A stretch of 64,000 nt of DNA from Mesorhizobium sangaii (GTDB lineage Bacteria; Pseudomonadota; Alphaproteobacteria; Rhizobiales; Rhizobiaceae), in NCBI RefSeq assembly GCF_014207355.1, contig NZ_JACHEF010000009.1, positions 1-64,000 of the forward strand, in the 5' to 3' direction. How positions within the stretch are numbered: position 1 is the stretch's first letter; the number at the start of each line of letters is the position of its first letter. A model generated the notes under the pieces. That model was not told the DNA's origin, did no database searches, and worked only from the letters and a program-made list of their open reading frames with translations. This document shows positions 1 through 7,791 of this stretch, piece after piece. Made by a program: the position numbers and the translations under genes.

Positions 1-1806
1 CGCAGCCGTCCGGTTCAGATCCTCCAGCAGATACGTCCGCTCGGCGGACGACAGCAGCTCGATGCGGCCGACCGGCTGCCCGGCATCGGCAACCACAGCG
101 CACAACAGATTCTGCAAATGCTGCGTCATGCGGTCGATCTGCTTCGGCGCTAATCGACTTGCATCAAAATGCCAGCGAAAGCTCCCATCCAGAGCGCAAA
201 CCTCAAAGGTCAGCAAATCGCCGCATAGGGCTGGCCTAGCTCTGGGGCTCGTCTTCAGATCGCCAGCGACGGGACAGCTGTCTGTCGTGATGGTGATGCC
301 AATCGGCCAGGGCCGGTGCGACCGTAGCGCCTCCACACCTCGCAATGTCGGGCAGCGCGCGATAAGATCCCGGGCAAAGCTAGCGTGCGCCCTCAGCTGA
401 GCGAATTCGGCCGCCACCGCTTTGCGCATTTCCTCAAAATCAAGTGCAAGATCAATGGTAACTTCCATCGGCACGACAGAGGCGATAAGCACCTCCAACG
501 CTTTCAAACCGGCTTGCGATCTATCCGATGCAGGCGTCCATCCCAGTTGAAGCTCTGTTTCTCCCGCGATACGGGCGAGATAGATCAGCCAAGCCGTTAC
601 CAGGTATTCCGTGCGATCATGCGGCGACAGTTTAGTCAAAGCACTTGGAATGAACCACGAGCTCGACCGCCATCTGTGCGGCGCTTCAGCCACGGACGCC
701 GATAGAAAAGGAAGCTGCAATATTTTAAACTGCTCTAGCCGCCGCCGCCAAAAATCCTCTGCAGGCGCCAGCTTTTCATGGGCGGCAGTTATGCTCCGCG
801 CCTGATCACCGCTCAAAATTGGAAGGCGATAACCTTCATCCAGATTGAAGTTCCTGGCGAGTGCTCGCGCGTCCAGCAGCTGACCATCGGGGCGGCCAAA
901 GCAAACATCAGCATCCTGCGCACCCGTCGCCACACGCCAGTGGCCGGAGTGGATTTCAAGCAGGGAACCCGCCGGAAGGCCCGAGCGTCGAGGCAACACC
1001 TCCAAGCGCCTGACTATGACAACGTCATCACCCACGAAAGCCTTGGGCAGACACAATCGATTGGGATTATACGGCCCAAAGTCTAGTGCACGCGTCATCG
1101 CTGACAAATCTCGCGCGGATCGATCCCATCGCAGACAGCCTGCCGCATCTGGGCGTCGACGTCTCGGAAAATAGCTTCTGTCGACTAGCGCCTGCGGACG
1201 AGCAGTAAGCTTTCCCTTCGCCAAGCCAGTTAAAAGCTCGCGGAAGCCCTCGACCGCGGCTTCATGACATCTGAGGTTCAGGGTCAACGCCGTATCGGCC
1301 GGCGCAATTAACACTTGGCGCTTAACCACAAGCTCACCCGCATTAACACCATCATCGATACGATGCCACGTGATGGCATACTCGCTCTCCTGGGCCAGCA
1401 GCGCCCAGGACGTCGCGTGAGTTCCTGCATATCGTGGCAGTGGACCGTCGTGGTAATTGAAAGCACCTTGACGCACCCGCCCGAACACATCCACCGGCAA
1501 TATGTACGGATTGGCAACCGAGAAAATCCAATCCACCGGCTCGGCCTTCAAACGAGAGCAGAGCTCGTCAACACTCGCAATACAGGGGATATTGGCGCGA
1601 GCCGCCCACTCTGCGAATATAGCGTCGCCACACAGCGCCGCGCCAATGGGGTGGCCCATCTCCATTGCCAGCTGCGCGCACCTAACTGCGAGCGTACCAC
1701 GGCCAACAAACACGCTAGCGGAGATTGATTGGGCTGCAGGGCCTTGCCCAGTCCGATCGCCTGTTTCGTAAGCGCTTGCGCTCTTCGGTGAAGACTGACG
1801 TGCCAT
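1..1806 (-). CDS. Formyltransferase-NRPS hybrid, N-terminal part (runs off the window)
   Basis: The frame is open without a stop from an ATG at 1806 to the window edge (602 codons). Residues about 30-200 are a formyltransferase catalytic domain: the motif FNYHDGPLPRYAG carries Asn117 and His119 of the active site, followed by IDDGVNAGEL. Residues about 220-330 resemble the C-terminal OB-like domain of Met-tRNA formyltransferases. Residues about 340-560 match only the C-terminal lobe of an NRPS condensation domain (EDFWRRRL, then LGWTPASDR and VVPMEVTID); no HHxxxDG lies upstream. ERTYLLEDLNRTAA at 588-602 is the classic linker into an adenylation domain. A GAGGGG Shine-Dalgarno lies just before the ATG, and the start is 2 nt after the stop of the upstream aminotransferase gene. 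Family knowledge (LgrA of linear gramicidin) suggests formylation of the first loaded amino acid. Oddity: the usual third catalytic Asp aligns with Asn155. The product and later modules are outside the window. Confidence 0.85.
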   Translation of the reverse strand, partial: MARQSSPKSASAYETGDRTGQGPAAQSISASVFVGRGTLAVRCAQLAMEMGHPIGAALCGDAIFAEWAARANIPCIASVDELCSRLKAEPVDWIFSVANPYILPVDVFGRVRQGAFNYHDGPLPRYAGTHATSWALLAQESEYAITWHRIDDGVNAGELVVKRQVLIAPADTALTLNLRCHEAAVEGFRELLTGLAKGKLTARPQALVDRSYFPRRRRPDAAGCLRWDRSARDLSAMTRALDFGPYNPNRLCLPKAFVGDDVVIVRRLEVLPRRSGLPAGSLLEIHSGHWRVATGAQDADVCFGRPDGQLLDARALARNFNLDEGYRLPILSGDQARSITAAHEKLAPAEDFWRRRLEQFKILQLPFLSASVAEAPHRWRSSSWFIPSALTKLSPHDRTEYLVTAWLIYLARIAGETELQLGWTPASDRSQAGLKALEVLIASVVPMEVTIDLALDFEEMRKAVAAEFAQLRAHASFARDLIARCPTLRGVEALRSHRPWPIGITITTDSCPVAGDLKTSPRARPALCGDLLTFEVCALDGSFRWHFDASRLAPKQIDRMTQHLQNLLCAVVADAGQPVGRIELLSSAERTYLLEDLNRTAA

Positions 1807-1808
1807 CT

Positions 1809-3107
1809 TCACCCCTCGGCCAGTCCATCCACGAAGCTGGGCAGTTCCCGCCCTAACCGCCGCGCCACATAGCGGCCTAAACCTGTCACACTGGTTCGGA
1901 TTTGCTTGGGAGTAACCGCGCTGAATGCTAATCGAATCCGGCAGTCTTGCGAGTTATCCAACGCAAAGAAGCTCATCGGCATAACAATGACATTGTCACG
2001 CCTTGCACACTCGTCCACGCTGTCCGCGCCAAACCTGAAAGGAAGATCAAGAGACAGGAAGAAGCCGCCAGAGGGTCGATTCCATCGAATCTGCTCCGGG
2101 AAAGGCGAAAACACACTGTCTAGCTGACGCAACATGACGTCGCGATTTGCACGATACCAATCCAGCGCGGGGCGAATCCAGCCACGCAAGCTTGCTGCCT
2201 GCTCGATCAAGAGTCCCGCCACAATCGCTTGGGTAATGTGGCTTGTATTGAGCGAGACGAAACTCTTGCGCTGGACCAGGTTTTCCCAAAGTGCCCGGCA
2301 AGCGCGCGCGTCTCCAAATATTGTATCGGGCAGTGTCGCAGCTCCCACGCGGAGAGCTGGGCTCAAGGTCTTGGAGAATGTGGACAGGTAAATAACACTT
2401 CCTACCTCATCCAAAGCGGCCATCGGAGGGATCTCATCACCTTCATACCGAAATAGGCGATATGGATTGTCCTCCAGAACGATGATCCGATTTCTTGCGC
2501 ACACTTGAAGGATATCGCATCGTGAGGCCTTATCGAGGACGCGCCCGGTCGGATTGTCAAAATCGGGAATGAGGTATAGAGCGCGGGCCTTCCGACCACT
2601 CTGGCGCAATTGCAGGACGGCGAGTTCGACTGCCTCTGCAACGCAAGGCACTGAGTTGCACAATGCTGTAACGGCGACCCTTGCGGCCTTAGCTGCACCG
2701 GTCGCACCAATATACGTGGGATTGCAGACTAGGAGCACATCGGCAGCTTCAGGGCACAGCGCCGGGAGGCAGAGTGCGAGCGCTTCCTGGCATCCTGAGG
2801 TGATCAGTACGCGATCCGCCCTCGCGGGAACCCCCTCATCAGACCGGACCTGTTGTGCAACGAGCTCGCCGATAATGCCGGCGGTTCGTCCATACTGCAG
2901 CAAGTGCGACAATAATCGCCCGCCCCCGTGACCGCCAGCTGAATAGCGTTCATATACTACTAGTGCATTCAACAGCACCTGGGGGTCGAGCTTGTCGAAG
3001 AACCGCTCACTCGGTCTGCCAGACGCCAGCGAGACTGCCGACGGAATCGTGCTCGAGACTTCGTTCAAAAAATTCATAACTGAACATTGCGATCTGTGAT
3101 CCAACAT
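1809..3107 (-). CDS. PLP-dependent aminotransferase, class I/II (MocR/DpgT-like fold)
   Basis: A 432-residue fold-type I aminotransferase. Visible landmarks are DFDNPTG (cofactor pocket), EDNPYRLFRYEG, and STFSKTLSPALRVG with the PLP lysine. This combination is typical of the 2-aminoadipate, aromatic and hydroxyphenylglycine transaminase branch. There is no N-terminal GntR domain. ATG at 3107 is used here; a second ATG ten codons in also fits the family N-terminus. It sits immediately upstream of, and is translationally coupled to, the formyltransferase-NRPS gene (2-nt gap), so a role in supplying a non-proteinogenic amino acid to the synthetase is the natural inference. A sigma-54 promoter lies about 320 bp upstream. 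The exact substrate cannot be read from the sequence. Confidence 0.88.
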   Translation of the reverse strand: MLDHRSQCSVMNFLNEVSSTIPSAVSLASGRPSERFFDKLDPQVLLNALVVYERYSAGGHGGGRLLSHLLQYGRTAGIIGELVAQQVRSDEGVPARADRVLITSGCQEALALCLPALCPEAADVLLVCNPTYIGATGAAKAARVAVTALCNSVPCVAEAVELAVLQLRQSGRKARALYLIPDFDNPTGRVLDKASRCDILQVCARNRIIVLEDNPYRLFRYEGDEIPPMAALDEVGSVIYLSTFSKTLSPALRVGAATLPDTIFGDARACRALWENLVQRKSFVSLNTSHITQAIVAGLLIEQAASLRGWIRPALDWYRANRDVMLRQLDSVFSPFPEQIRWNRPSGGFFLSLDLPFRFGADSVDECARRDNVIVMPMSFFALDNSQDCRIRLAFSAVTPKQIRTSVTGLGRYVARRLGRELPSFVDGLAEG

Positions 3108-3201
3108 CGAACCCTGCGTAGGACTATCGGCGAGCTGAGGACCACACCAGTCTCAGAGCGAGGACATCATTGAGGTCTAAGGGCTCACGCATTTTCACGG
3201 C

Positions 3202-3387
3202 TTATTCGCCAGAATGATCAAGCTGATCAAAAAGGCACCCATTCGTTTGATTGATGAATCCATCCTGCACGCCTGAGTGCATGTCTTCGAAGCTGAGCCG
3301 CCTCTCAAAGCGAGAGGACTCGGATCCTATGAAGTTCGCAAACTGCGTCCACGCACACCTAGAGCTGACCGGATTTTGGATAGTCAT
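3202..3387 (-). CDS. Small ORF (61 aa) between the sigma-54 promoter and the aminotransferase
   Basis: It starts at an ATG preceded by GAGGAG 11 nt upstream and encodes 61 residues with no recognised family, signal peptide or membrane segment. It lies directly downstream of the sigma-54 promoter at 3431-3445 and ends 94 bp before the aminotransferase start. The same leader with the same GAGGAG occurs in front of short ORFs behind the promoters at 4.9 and 60.1 kb. It may therefore be a leader ORF carried with the promoter rather than a functional gene. It is not an MbtH protein: none of that family's motifs are present. Confidence 0.3.
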   Translation of the reverse strand: MTIQNPVSSRCAWTQFANFIGSESSRFERRLSFEDMHSGVQDGFINQTNGCLFDQLDHSGE

Positions 3388-3430
3388 GAGACGATTTCTC
3401 CTCAACCGCGACCCAGATACACATGACCGA

Positions 3431-3445
3431 GCAAGTGCCGTGCCA
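3431..3445 (-). promoter_or_regulatory. Sigma-54 (-24/-12) promoter for the NRPS operon
   Basis: The minus strand reads TGGCAC-GGCAC-TTGC, an exact match to the RpoN consensus TGGCAC-N5-TTGC. It points toward the 61-aa ORF, the aminotransferase and the NRPS. A 19-bp palindrome lies about 60 bp upstream, in the position expected for an enhancer-binding activator such as NifA. The transcription start would be near 3420. Confidence 0.8.
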
Positions 3446-3493
3446 AAGGAAAATCATGCCAAAACAATTAAGTGGCGATACTAAGATGACTAG

Positions 3494-3512
3494 TGTCCGA
3501 CATTGTCGGACA
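3494..3512. promoter_or_regulatory. 19-bp perfect palindrome, candidate activator site
   Basis: TGTCCGACATTGTCGGACA is a perfect inverted repeat of two 9-bp arms around one base. It contains TGT and ACA ends but with 13 rather than 10 bases between them, so it is not a textbook NifA site. Nearly the same sequence occurs at 60031-60049, at the same distance from another sigma-54 promoter, which argues for a shared activator. Confidence 0.6.
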
Positions 3513-3769
3513 TTGGACGCAAGCATCTGAGGAAGGCTCGAGTTTGTCGCGCGCGTGCGGGTTGTCGGACAGGACGCTGCCAGGTTCAGGCCAGAAGCTC
3601 TAAAGGCGATACCGTGGCGATCCGGGCGGTGGAGGTACGCTGATCGAAGGCTCCGCGTCTTCGCCGATTGCTCAACGCGCGCCACGGCGTAACAGAAACG
3701 GCCGAGGAAAATCGCCGCTGGATGAAAGTTCAGTGGCAGGTCACCGTGCCGGGCGCAGATCAGGTTACG

Positions 3770-4200
3770 CTTGCCTTTCGTCCAGTTCGTTCGCCTCGAT
3801 ATGTTCGGCTTCTTTAAGCCCGAGGAGAAGCTGATCTTCGGTAAATGTTTCGGCCCGTCGGCCCGCTGGCGCTGCAACCCTCTGATGATCTGATGTCTGA
3901 CTGAAGTTGCATTTTCCGCTTCGCGCGAAAGCACCATCGCTCAGCGCATTCAGGTCACTCGGGACGCAGGTGCAGGCGGCACGGCCGGTCCAGTCCGCGA
4001 GTGTCAAACGGTAGAGAGCGATGGCTCGCCACTTGCAGACTTTGGGCAGTCTGTAGAGAGTGAGATGATCGGCGCATTGAGACGGCAACCGGACATGGAC
4101 GACGATCGCTTTTGTCGGAATCCGCTTTCGATCGTTCTTGCGGGACCCCGGTAGGCCGGCGGGCGCGCCTGAAGTCGGATCGCCAGCATCGCCATAGAAA
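3770..4200 (-). pseudogene. Scrambled IS66 TnpC remnant
   Basis: Two stretches match the IS66 TnpC protein encoded at 23446-24978: CADHLTLYR...LTLADWTGRAA (residues about 185-215 of TnpC) and GRRAETFTEDQLLLGLKEAE (residues about 45-65). They are in the wrong order and separated by unrelated sequence, so the element was rearranged as well as frameshifted. No function is expected. The 250 bp below it, down to the palindrome at 3512, shows nothing I recognise. Confidence 0.65.
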
Positions 4201-4222
4201 CGGCGGGGGCAGACCTCTTGGA

Positions 4223-4768
4223 TTAGTATTTACCAGACTTCTCAAGCTGTTCGAAAAGTTCTTGTATGTTGTTTTCAAGAAATGCTTCCTCTCCATTCCG
4301 ATGAATGAGTTCAAAGCTTATCCCCGTATTAGGGCATCGAGAAGAGAATGCTTGTGTTAGGCCAGGTCCTTCAATAATGGTCGTGTCGAACGACAATCCC
4401 CGTGCTCTAAGAGTATTGACCGCCGCCGACACATCGGCGACAGATAGTGCAACATGAGCTAGACCAACCCCGTAATGTTGGACAAGTTGAGCCACCTGCG
4501 ACTCTGGCTCTGTGCCTTGGCAAAGTACAAAGCACATGTCGTCCCGAACCATGTCCGCACACACCATCCCAGTCGTCTTACCCTTTATCTGCAATCGCCG
4601 CCTAAGCTTAAAGCCAAGGACATCTTGAAACAGGTGGATAGCGTCATCTAGTTTATGAACCGCCAAAGCGATGTGATCAATGCCGCGAAATCGAGGATTA
4701 TGACGGCCATTTGCCTCGATAGAGTTTTTCAGAGATGCATCCGACGGCGAATCCGCGGGATAGGTCAT
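4223..4768 (-). CDS. VOC-superfamily enzyme resembling a single 4-hydroxyphenylpyruvate dioxygenase domain
   Basis: A 181-residue vicinal-oxygen-chelate protein. GIDHIALAV (His32), GLAHVALSV (His105) and SFELIHRNG (Glu153) supply the expected two-His-one-Glu metal site. The end, with FLENNIQELFEQLE after the metal Glu, resembles the C-terminal end of 4-hydroxyphenylpyruvate dioxygenase and hydroxymandelate synthase, but only one VOC module is present instead of two. The start at 4768 is chosen for its AAGGA ribosome binding site; the frame is open further upstream but that part crosses the promoter. Its own sigma-54 promoter and NifA-type site lie upstream. Alternatives are a methylmalonyl-CoA-epimerase-like or glyoxalase-like enzyme. 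A link to amino-acid supply for the nearby NRPS is only an inference. Confidence 0.78.
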   Translation of the reverse strand: MTYPADSPSDASLKNSIEANGRHNPRFRGIDHIALAVHKLDDAIHLFQDVLGFKLRRRLQIKGKTTGMVCADMVRDDMCFVLCQGTEPESQVAQLVQHYGVGLAHVALSVADVSAAVNTLRARGLSFDTTIIEGPGLTQAFSSRCPNTGISFELIHRNGEEAFLENNIQELFEQLEKSGKY

Positions 4769-4932
4769 TTTCGGAGTCCTTCTGTTTAGGTGACGCAGCC
4801 AATTTAATGATAAAGTCATAAGCTTGCTAACAGCCTGATTCCAGATCAGCAGCGTCGCGTATCCGGGAATGATCCATTTAGCGTGATCATGGAAAAATTT
4901 CTCCTCAGTGTGAGCGCGTTTGTCGGTGACGT

Positions 4933-4947
4933 GCATGTACCATGCCA
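4933..4947 (-). promoter_or_regulatory. Sigma-54 promoter upstream of the VOC gene
   Basis: The minus strand reads TGGCAT-GGTAC-ATGC, with the invariant GG and GC 10 bp apart. It lies about 165 bp upstream of the VOC start, and a canonical TGT-N10-ACA site is centred about 55 bp further upstream. The leader contains CTGAGGAGAAAT and a short ORF (14 codons, 4846-4890), like the leaders at 3.4 and 60.1 kb. Confidence 0.72.
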
Positions 4948-4991
4948 ACGGAAAAGATCGTTCAAAGCAATAGAATGATCCTACATTGCGA

Positions 4992-5007
4992 TGTCCCATG
5001 TTCGACA
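4992..5007. promoter_or_regulatory. NifA-type upstream activator sequence (TGT-N10-ACA)
   Basis: TGTCCCATGTTCGACA matches the NifA enhancer consensus exactly. It is placed upstream of the sigma-54 promoter at 4933-4947 on the same transcription unit. The spacing (about 45 bp to the -24 element) is somewhat shorter than the usual 80-150 bp. Confidence 0.65.
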
Positions 5008-5176
5008 TGTCGCCTGCTGCCGGTTGTGTGTCCTTCCCCGCCCGCACCAACAGAGATAGCCCGCACGTCCCGGCCGCGACGACTGGAGCCAGTTGCCGGT
5101 TCCCGAGACAGGCCCAGACCGCGCAGGCTGATAGTGCGGCAATCTCGTCAATGCTTGAGGCCGCAAATGGCGGCAT

Positions 5177-5646
5177 CCGACGCGAGCCGGAACTGCTCAG
5201 TACCCCCGGTACCAGGACGTCGCGCCTGAGAGATCTTTACAGGGATGCTTCTGGAGACCGTCGCCACCTGCTTTCAGATCGTACAACCCGACGCCACGTA
5301 CGCTTCAAGCCCTTTGGGCACTGGCATCTGGGCGAACCTGCAGCGCGGTCACCACCGGCGCAGCAAGCCTACGAAGCTCTTTGCGACCCGTAGCTGCCGA
5401 GTTGGCGAAGGCAAACGTCGCGGCAGCGCAATCGACGCGCAGAAAATTTAGGCCCTACGCGTTCCGAGACCGCTGACCTCCGCCCCCTCGGCCTGAACGC
5501 GTAGTGCGCGTTCGACGGGCACCAGCCACCGGCCGAATTGATCCCGCACAGCCGTAAATTGTCGCTGATTGAGGCGTTGGTGCACGGATCTTTTATTGGT
5601 GTGGGTTTAGGCAAGCGGTAACCGCAATAGCCTTTGTAGCGTAGCA
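5177..5646. other. No recognisable gene
   Basis: Short frames are present on both strands, but none shows a known domain, a good start or sustained coding character. The stretch lies between the VOC promoter region and an IS5 fragment and is probably insertion-sequence debris. Confidence 0.4.
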
Positions 5647-5915
5647 ATGCCTTTCAAACACAATACCAGCCGCCGCCATCATATTGAGGAGAAGATGAAG
5701 TTCAGGGTGACGAACTGGCCGGAATATGAGGCAGGACTTCGTCATCGCGGCAGTTTGACCCTGTGGGTGACGCCGGAAGCCCTGTCCAGGTGGCAAGCGC
5801 CAAGACGCGAGACACCTGGCGGCTAGCACCGCTATTCTGATCTGGCGATCGAGACCACCTTGACGCTGGGCCTTGTGTTTGGCCTGCGGCTGCGCCAGGC
5901 AGAAGGCTTCTGGAA
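5647..5915 (+). pseudogene. IS5-family transposase, N-terminal fragment
   Basis: From the ATG at 5647 the frame gives the start of an IS5-family transposase: a basic N-terminus, then NWPEYEAGLRHRGSLTLWV, WQAPRRETPGG and, after an in-frame TAG at about 5825, YSDLAIETTLTLGLVFGL and LRQAEGFW. The DDE catalytic residues are missing because the match ends near 5915. Non-functional. Confidence 0.75.
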
Positions 5916-5958
5916 TGCGTACAAACGGCATGATCGCCAGGTTCCGCCGGACGGCACA

Positions 5959-6259
5959 TCACGCCGCTGAGCTGGGTCGAATTCGCTCGCGCATTTCGGG
6001 AAGGCTGCGGACGCCGTTCTTCACGCCGAATGCCCCCCAAGCGAGCGAAAGCGGAAGACTCGAAGAGGTCGAGAAGATGCCTCCGCCAACGATGAAGTTG
6101 AGCGGCGCGTGAAGTTTGAAGAGGAAAAGCTCTCCCGGACGTAAGGCGCGGAAATTCGTCCTTCCACTTGGCGCCCAAACCGTTTACCTCGTCTAGCTCA
6201 CTGCCAGACAGGAAATCGAACCAGTCCTTGTCCGTAACGGCGACGAAGATCTTGAGCAT
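5959..6259 (-). pseudogene. HNH-type restriction endonuclease, N-terminal fragment with frameshift
   Basis: The start MLKIFVAVTDKDWFDFLSG at 6259 and, after a one-base shift near 6184, the continuation GELFLFKLHAP and NFIVGGGIFS...SLAWGAFGVKNG match the N-terminal recognition part of a family of HNH endonucleases annotated as putative restriction enzymes. The catalytic HNH domain is absent: the frame stops at 5959, next to the IS5 fragment. It is one of several inactivated defence genes in this part of the window. Confidence 0.65.
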
Positions 6260-6378
6260 GATCATAATGCTATGAGGGCGAGACCGACGCAATATCAGGC
6301 AGCTATCGGAACGGTGATCGCAGCCGCGCACCTATTATGGGGGAGCTATCTATGGGCGCCGGTCCAAACTTTCACATT

Positions 6379-7791
6379 TTACTCAGCAGCCTGAACAGAG
6401 GGTATCTCATTGCCGAAGATCAACGCGTCTTCGGAAGCCGCTGAATATAACTCGTCCATCTGCGCTTCTAATGCTGAAAGTGCGGTGAGTCGGAGAACCA
6501 TGTTCCGAAGCCAGCGCTGCTCCTCCAGTGTCATCGGCCTCCCCGCGAGGCGAGTGACATGACGATAGCCAAGCCATTTCCGGATGGTTTGATAGCCCCC
6601 GGGTTCACATCGCCATGCCGTCGTAGGAACGTTGGCAAGATACACATCATTGTTGATCCAAAGCTCTCCGCTCACGTCGTCGCTTGGCACGAAACGACCC
6701 GGCGCTGCCCCGAAGTAGGAAATGGTGACGCGAAGGTCGTCGGCGCTTATAGAATGACCGTCTGATCGCCGGATTGCCGCAATGCTGGCCAGCTTATCAC
6801 GGCCGAGTATTTCAGGAAGCACGGACGATGCGTCGGTCGAACAGTCCATCAGGGCCGCAACAAGACGACCCAACTCACTGACCTGTCGAGCCAGTGCTGG
6901 ATTTCGTGGAATTGGCACCCGAGCCCAGTCGGCCCCCAACGCGCTCGCATGCTCCATGCGGTAAGCGGGCGAGTTCATGATCGCCAAACAAATGTGGATC
7001 AACTCGTTCGCACAGAGATGGGCATCGGGGGCTTCGAGTCCTCCCGCCTTGTCCCAAGCTTCGCGAAGCGCAGCCCAAATTTCCGGCGACATATTGGCCA
7101 AACGGCCTCCAGTCAGGGCGTCTATCCTAACGACAGCAGGGATGGCGACCGATCCGCGGTCATGAACATGCAGATCTAGGAGTGTCCGGGAAAAGAGGGG
7201 TCTCGCTTCCGAGACTTTACGCGGCTCGGGCACCGCTATCAGGAAGCACTCACAGTCAAGGTTGACCCTGAGCGTCTCCCGAGGCCTATTCAGGAGATTG
7301 AGCCTGTCTTCGTAATAAATCCAGCGCTGATCAAATGGAAACAGTAGGTACGGCTTGAGACGGCTCTCATCGAAACCGAGCTTCTGAAGGCCCTTCCAGG
7401 TCGTTTCCGGCGAGTAGTTTGCGCGCGGCACAGCCAAAGCGGGGCAGGCGCTTGTCGCATCTGCATAACAATTTGCTCGAATGTATGCGGCCACGCGATC
7501 TGCTAGGAGCTTCTTGTCGACATCTATGACGCTGCCGGTAATACCTCTGTTCGGATTAACTCCCTGTATCCGGGTCGGGAATATCTCTTCGAGGCTGGGC
7601 CAGGCCTCGTAGCCCGCTGCTTGTGCGTGCGGCGCGAGCCGCCAACGGTTCTGTCTTGTTGGTTTTAGCCGACGATACCAAAGCAGGAGAGTCTGATTGT
7701 CATCGTCGTCAGCCCGTACCTGAAAGTCTTCGAGCGGCAGTCCCGTGCGCTCTTCGGCGGCAGCTACCAATGCAGTCAAGGCCGCCGCCAT
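6379..7791 (-). pseudogene. Chimera: AbiEii tail fused to C-terminal part of a type ISP restriction-methylase
   Basis: The first 50 residues or so (ending DDDDNQTLLLWY) continue the AbiEii-type nucleotidyltransferase encoded just upstream, in another frame. From about 7640 onward the sequence changes to the C-terminal specificity part of type ISP (LlaBIII-like) enzymes: PSLEEIFPTRIQGVNPNRG, FPFDQRWIYYEDRLNLLNRP, LDLHVHDRGS, IMNSPAYRMEHAS and GYQTIRKWLGYR. The helicase and methylase domains of a type ISP enzyme are missing. A deletion joining two neighbouring defence genes explains this best. The frame is open for 470 codons, so a protein may be made, but no intact activity is expected. Confidence 0.65.

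Noticed and set aside
62..1771. Small plus-strand frames in the first 1.8 kb
   Set aside because: Shadows of the continuous minus-strand formyltransferase-NRPS frame, which has clear domain motifs.
3225..3300. Possible nod box upstream of the aminotransferase (ATCAATCAAACGAAT with a GATG upstream on the minus strand)
   Set aside because: Only scattered matches to the nod-box core; the two ATC-N9-GAT half sites are not present, and the segment lies inside the small ORF.
4769..5176. Upstream extension of the VOC frame to a 317-residue protein
   Set aside because: The extension crosses the sigma-54 promoter and activator site, has no family similarity, and a well-placed ribosome site supports the start at 4768.
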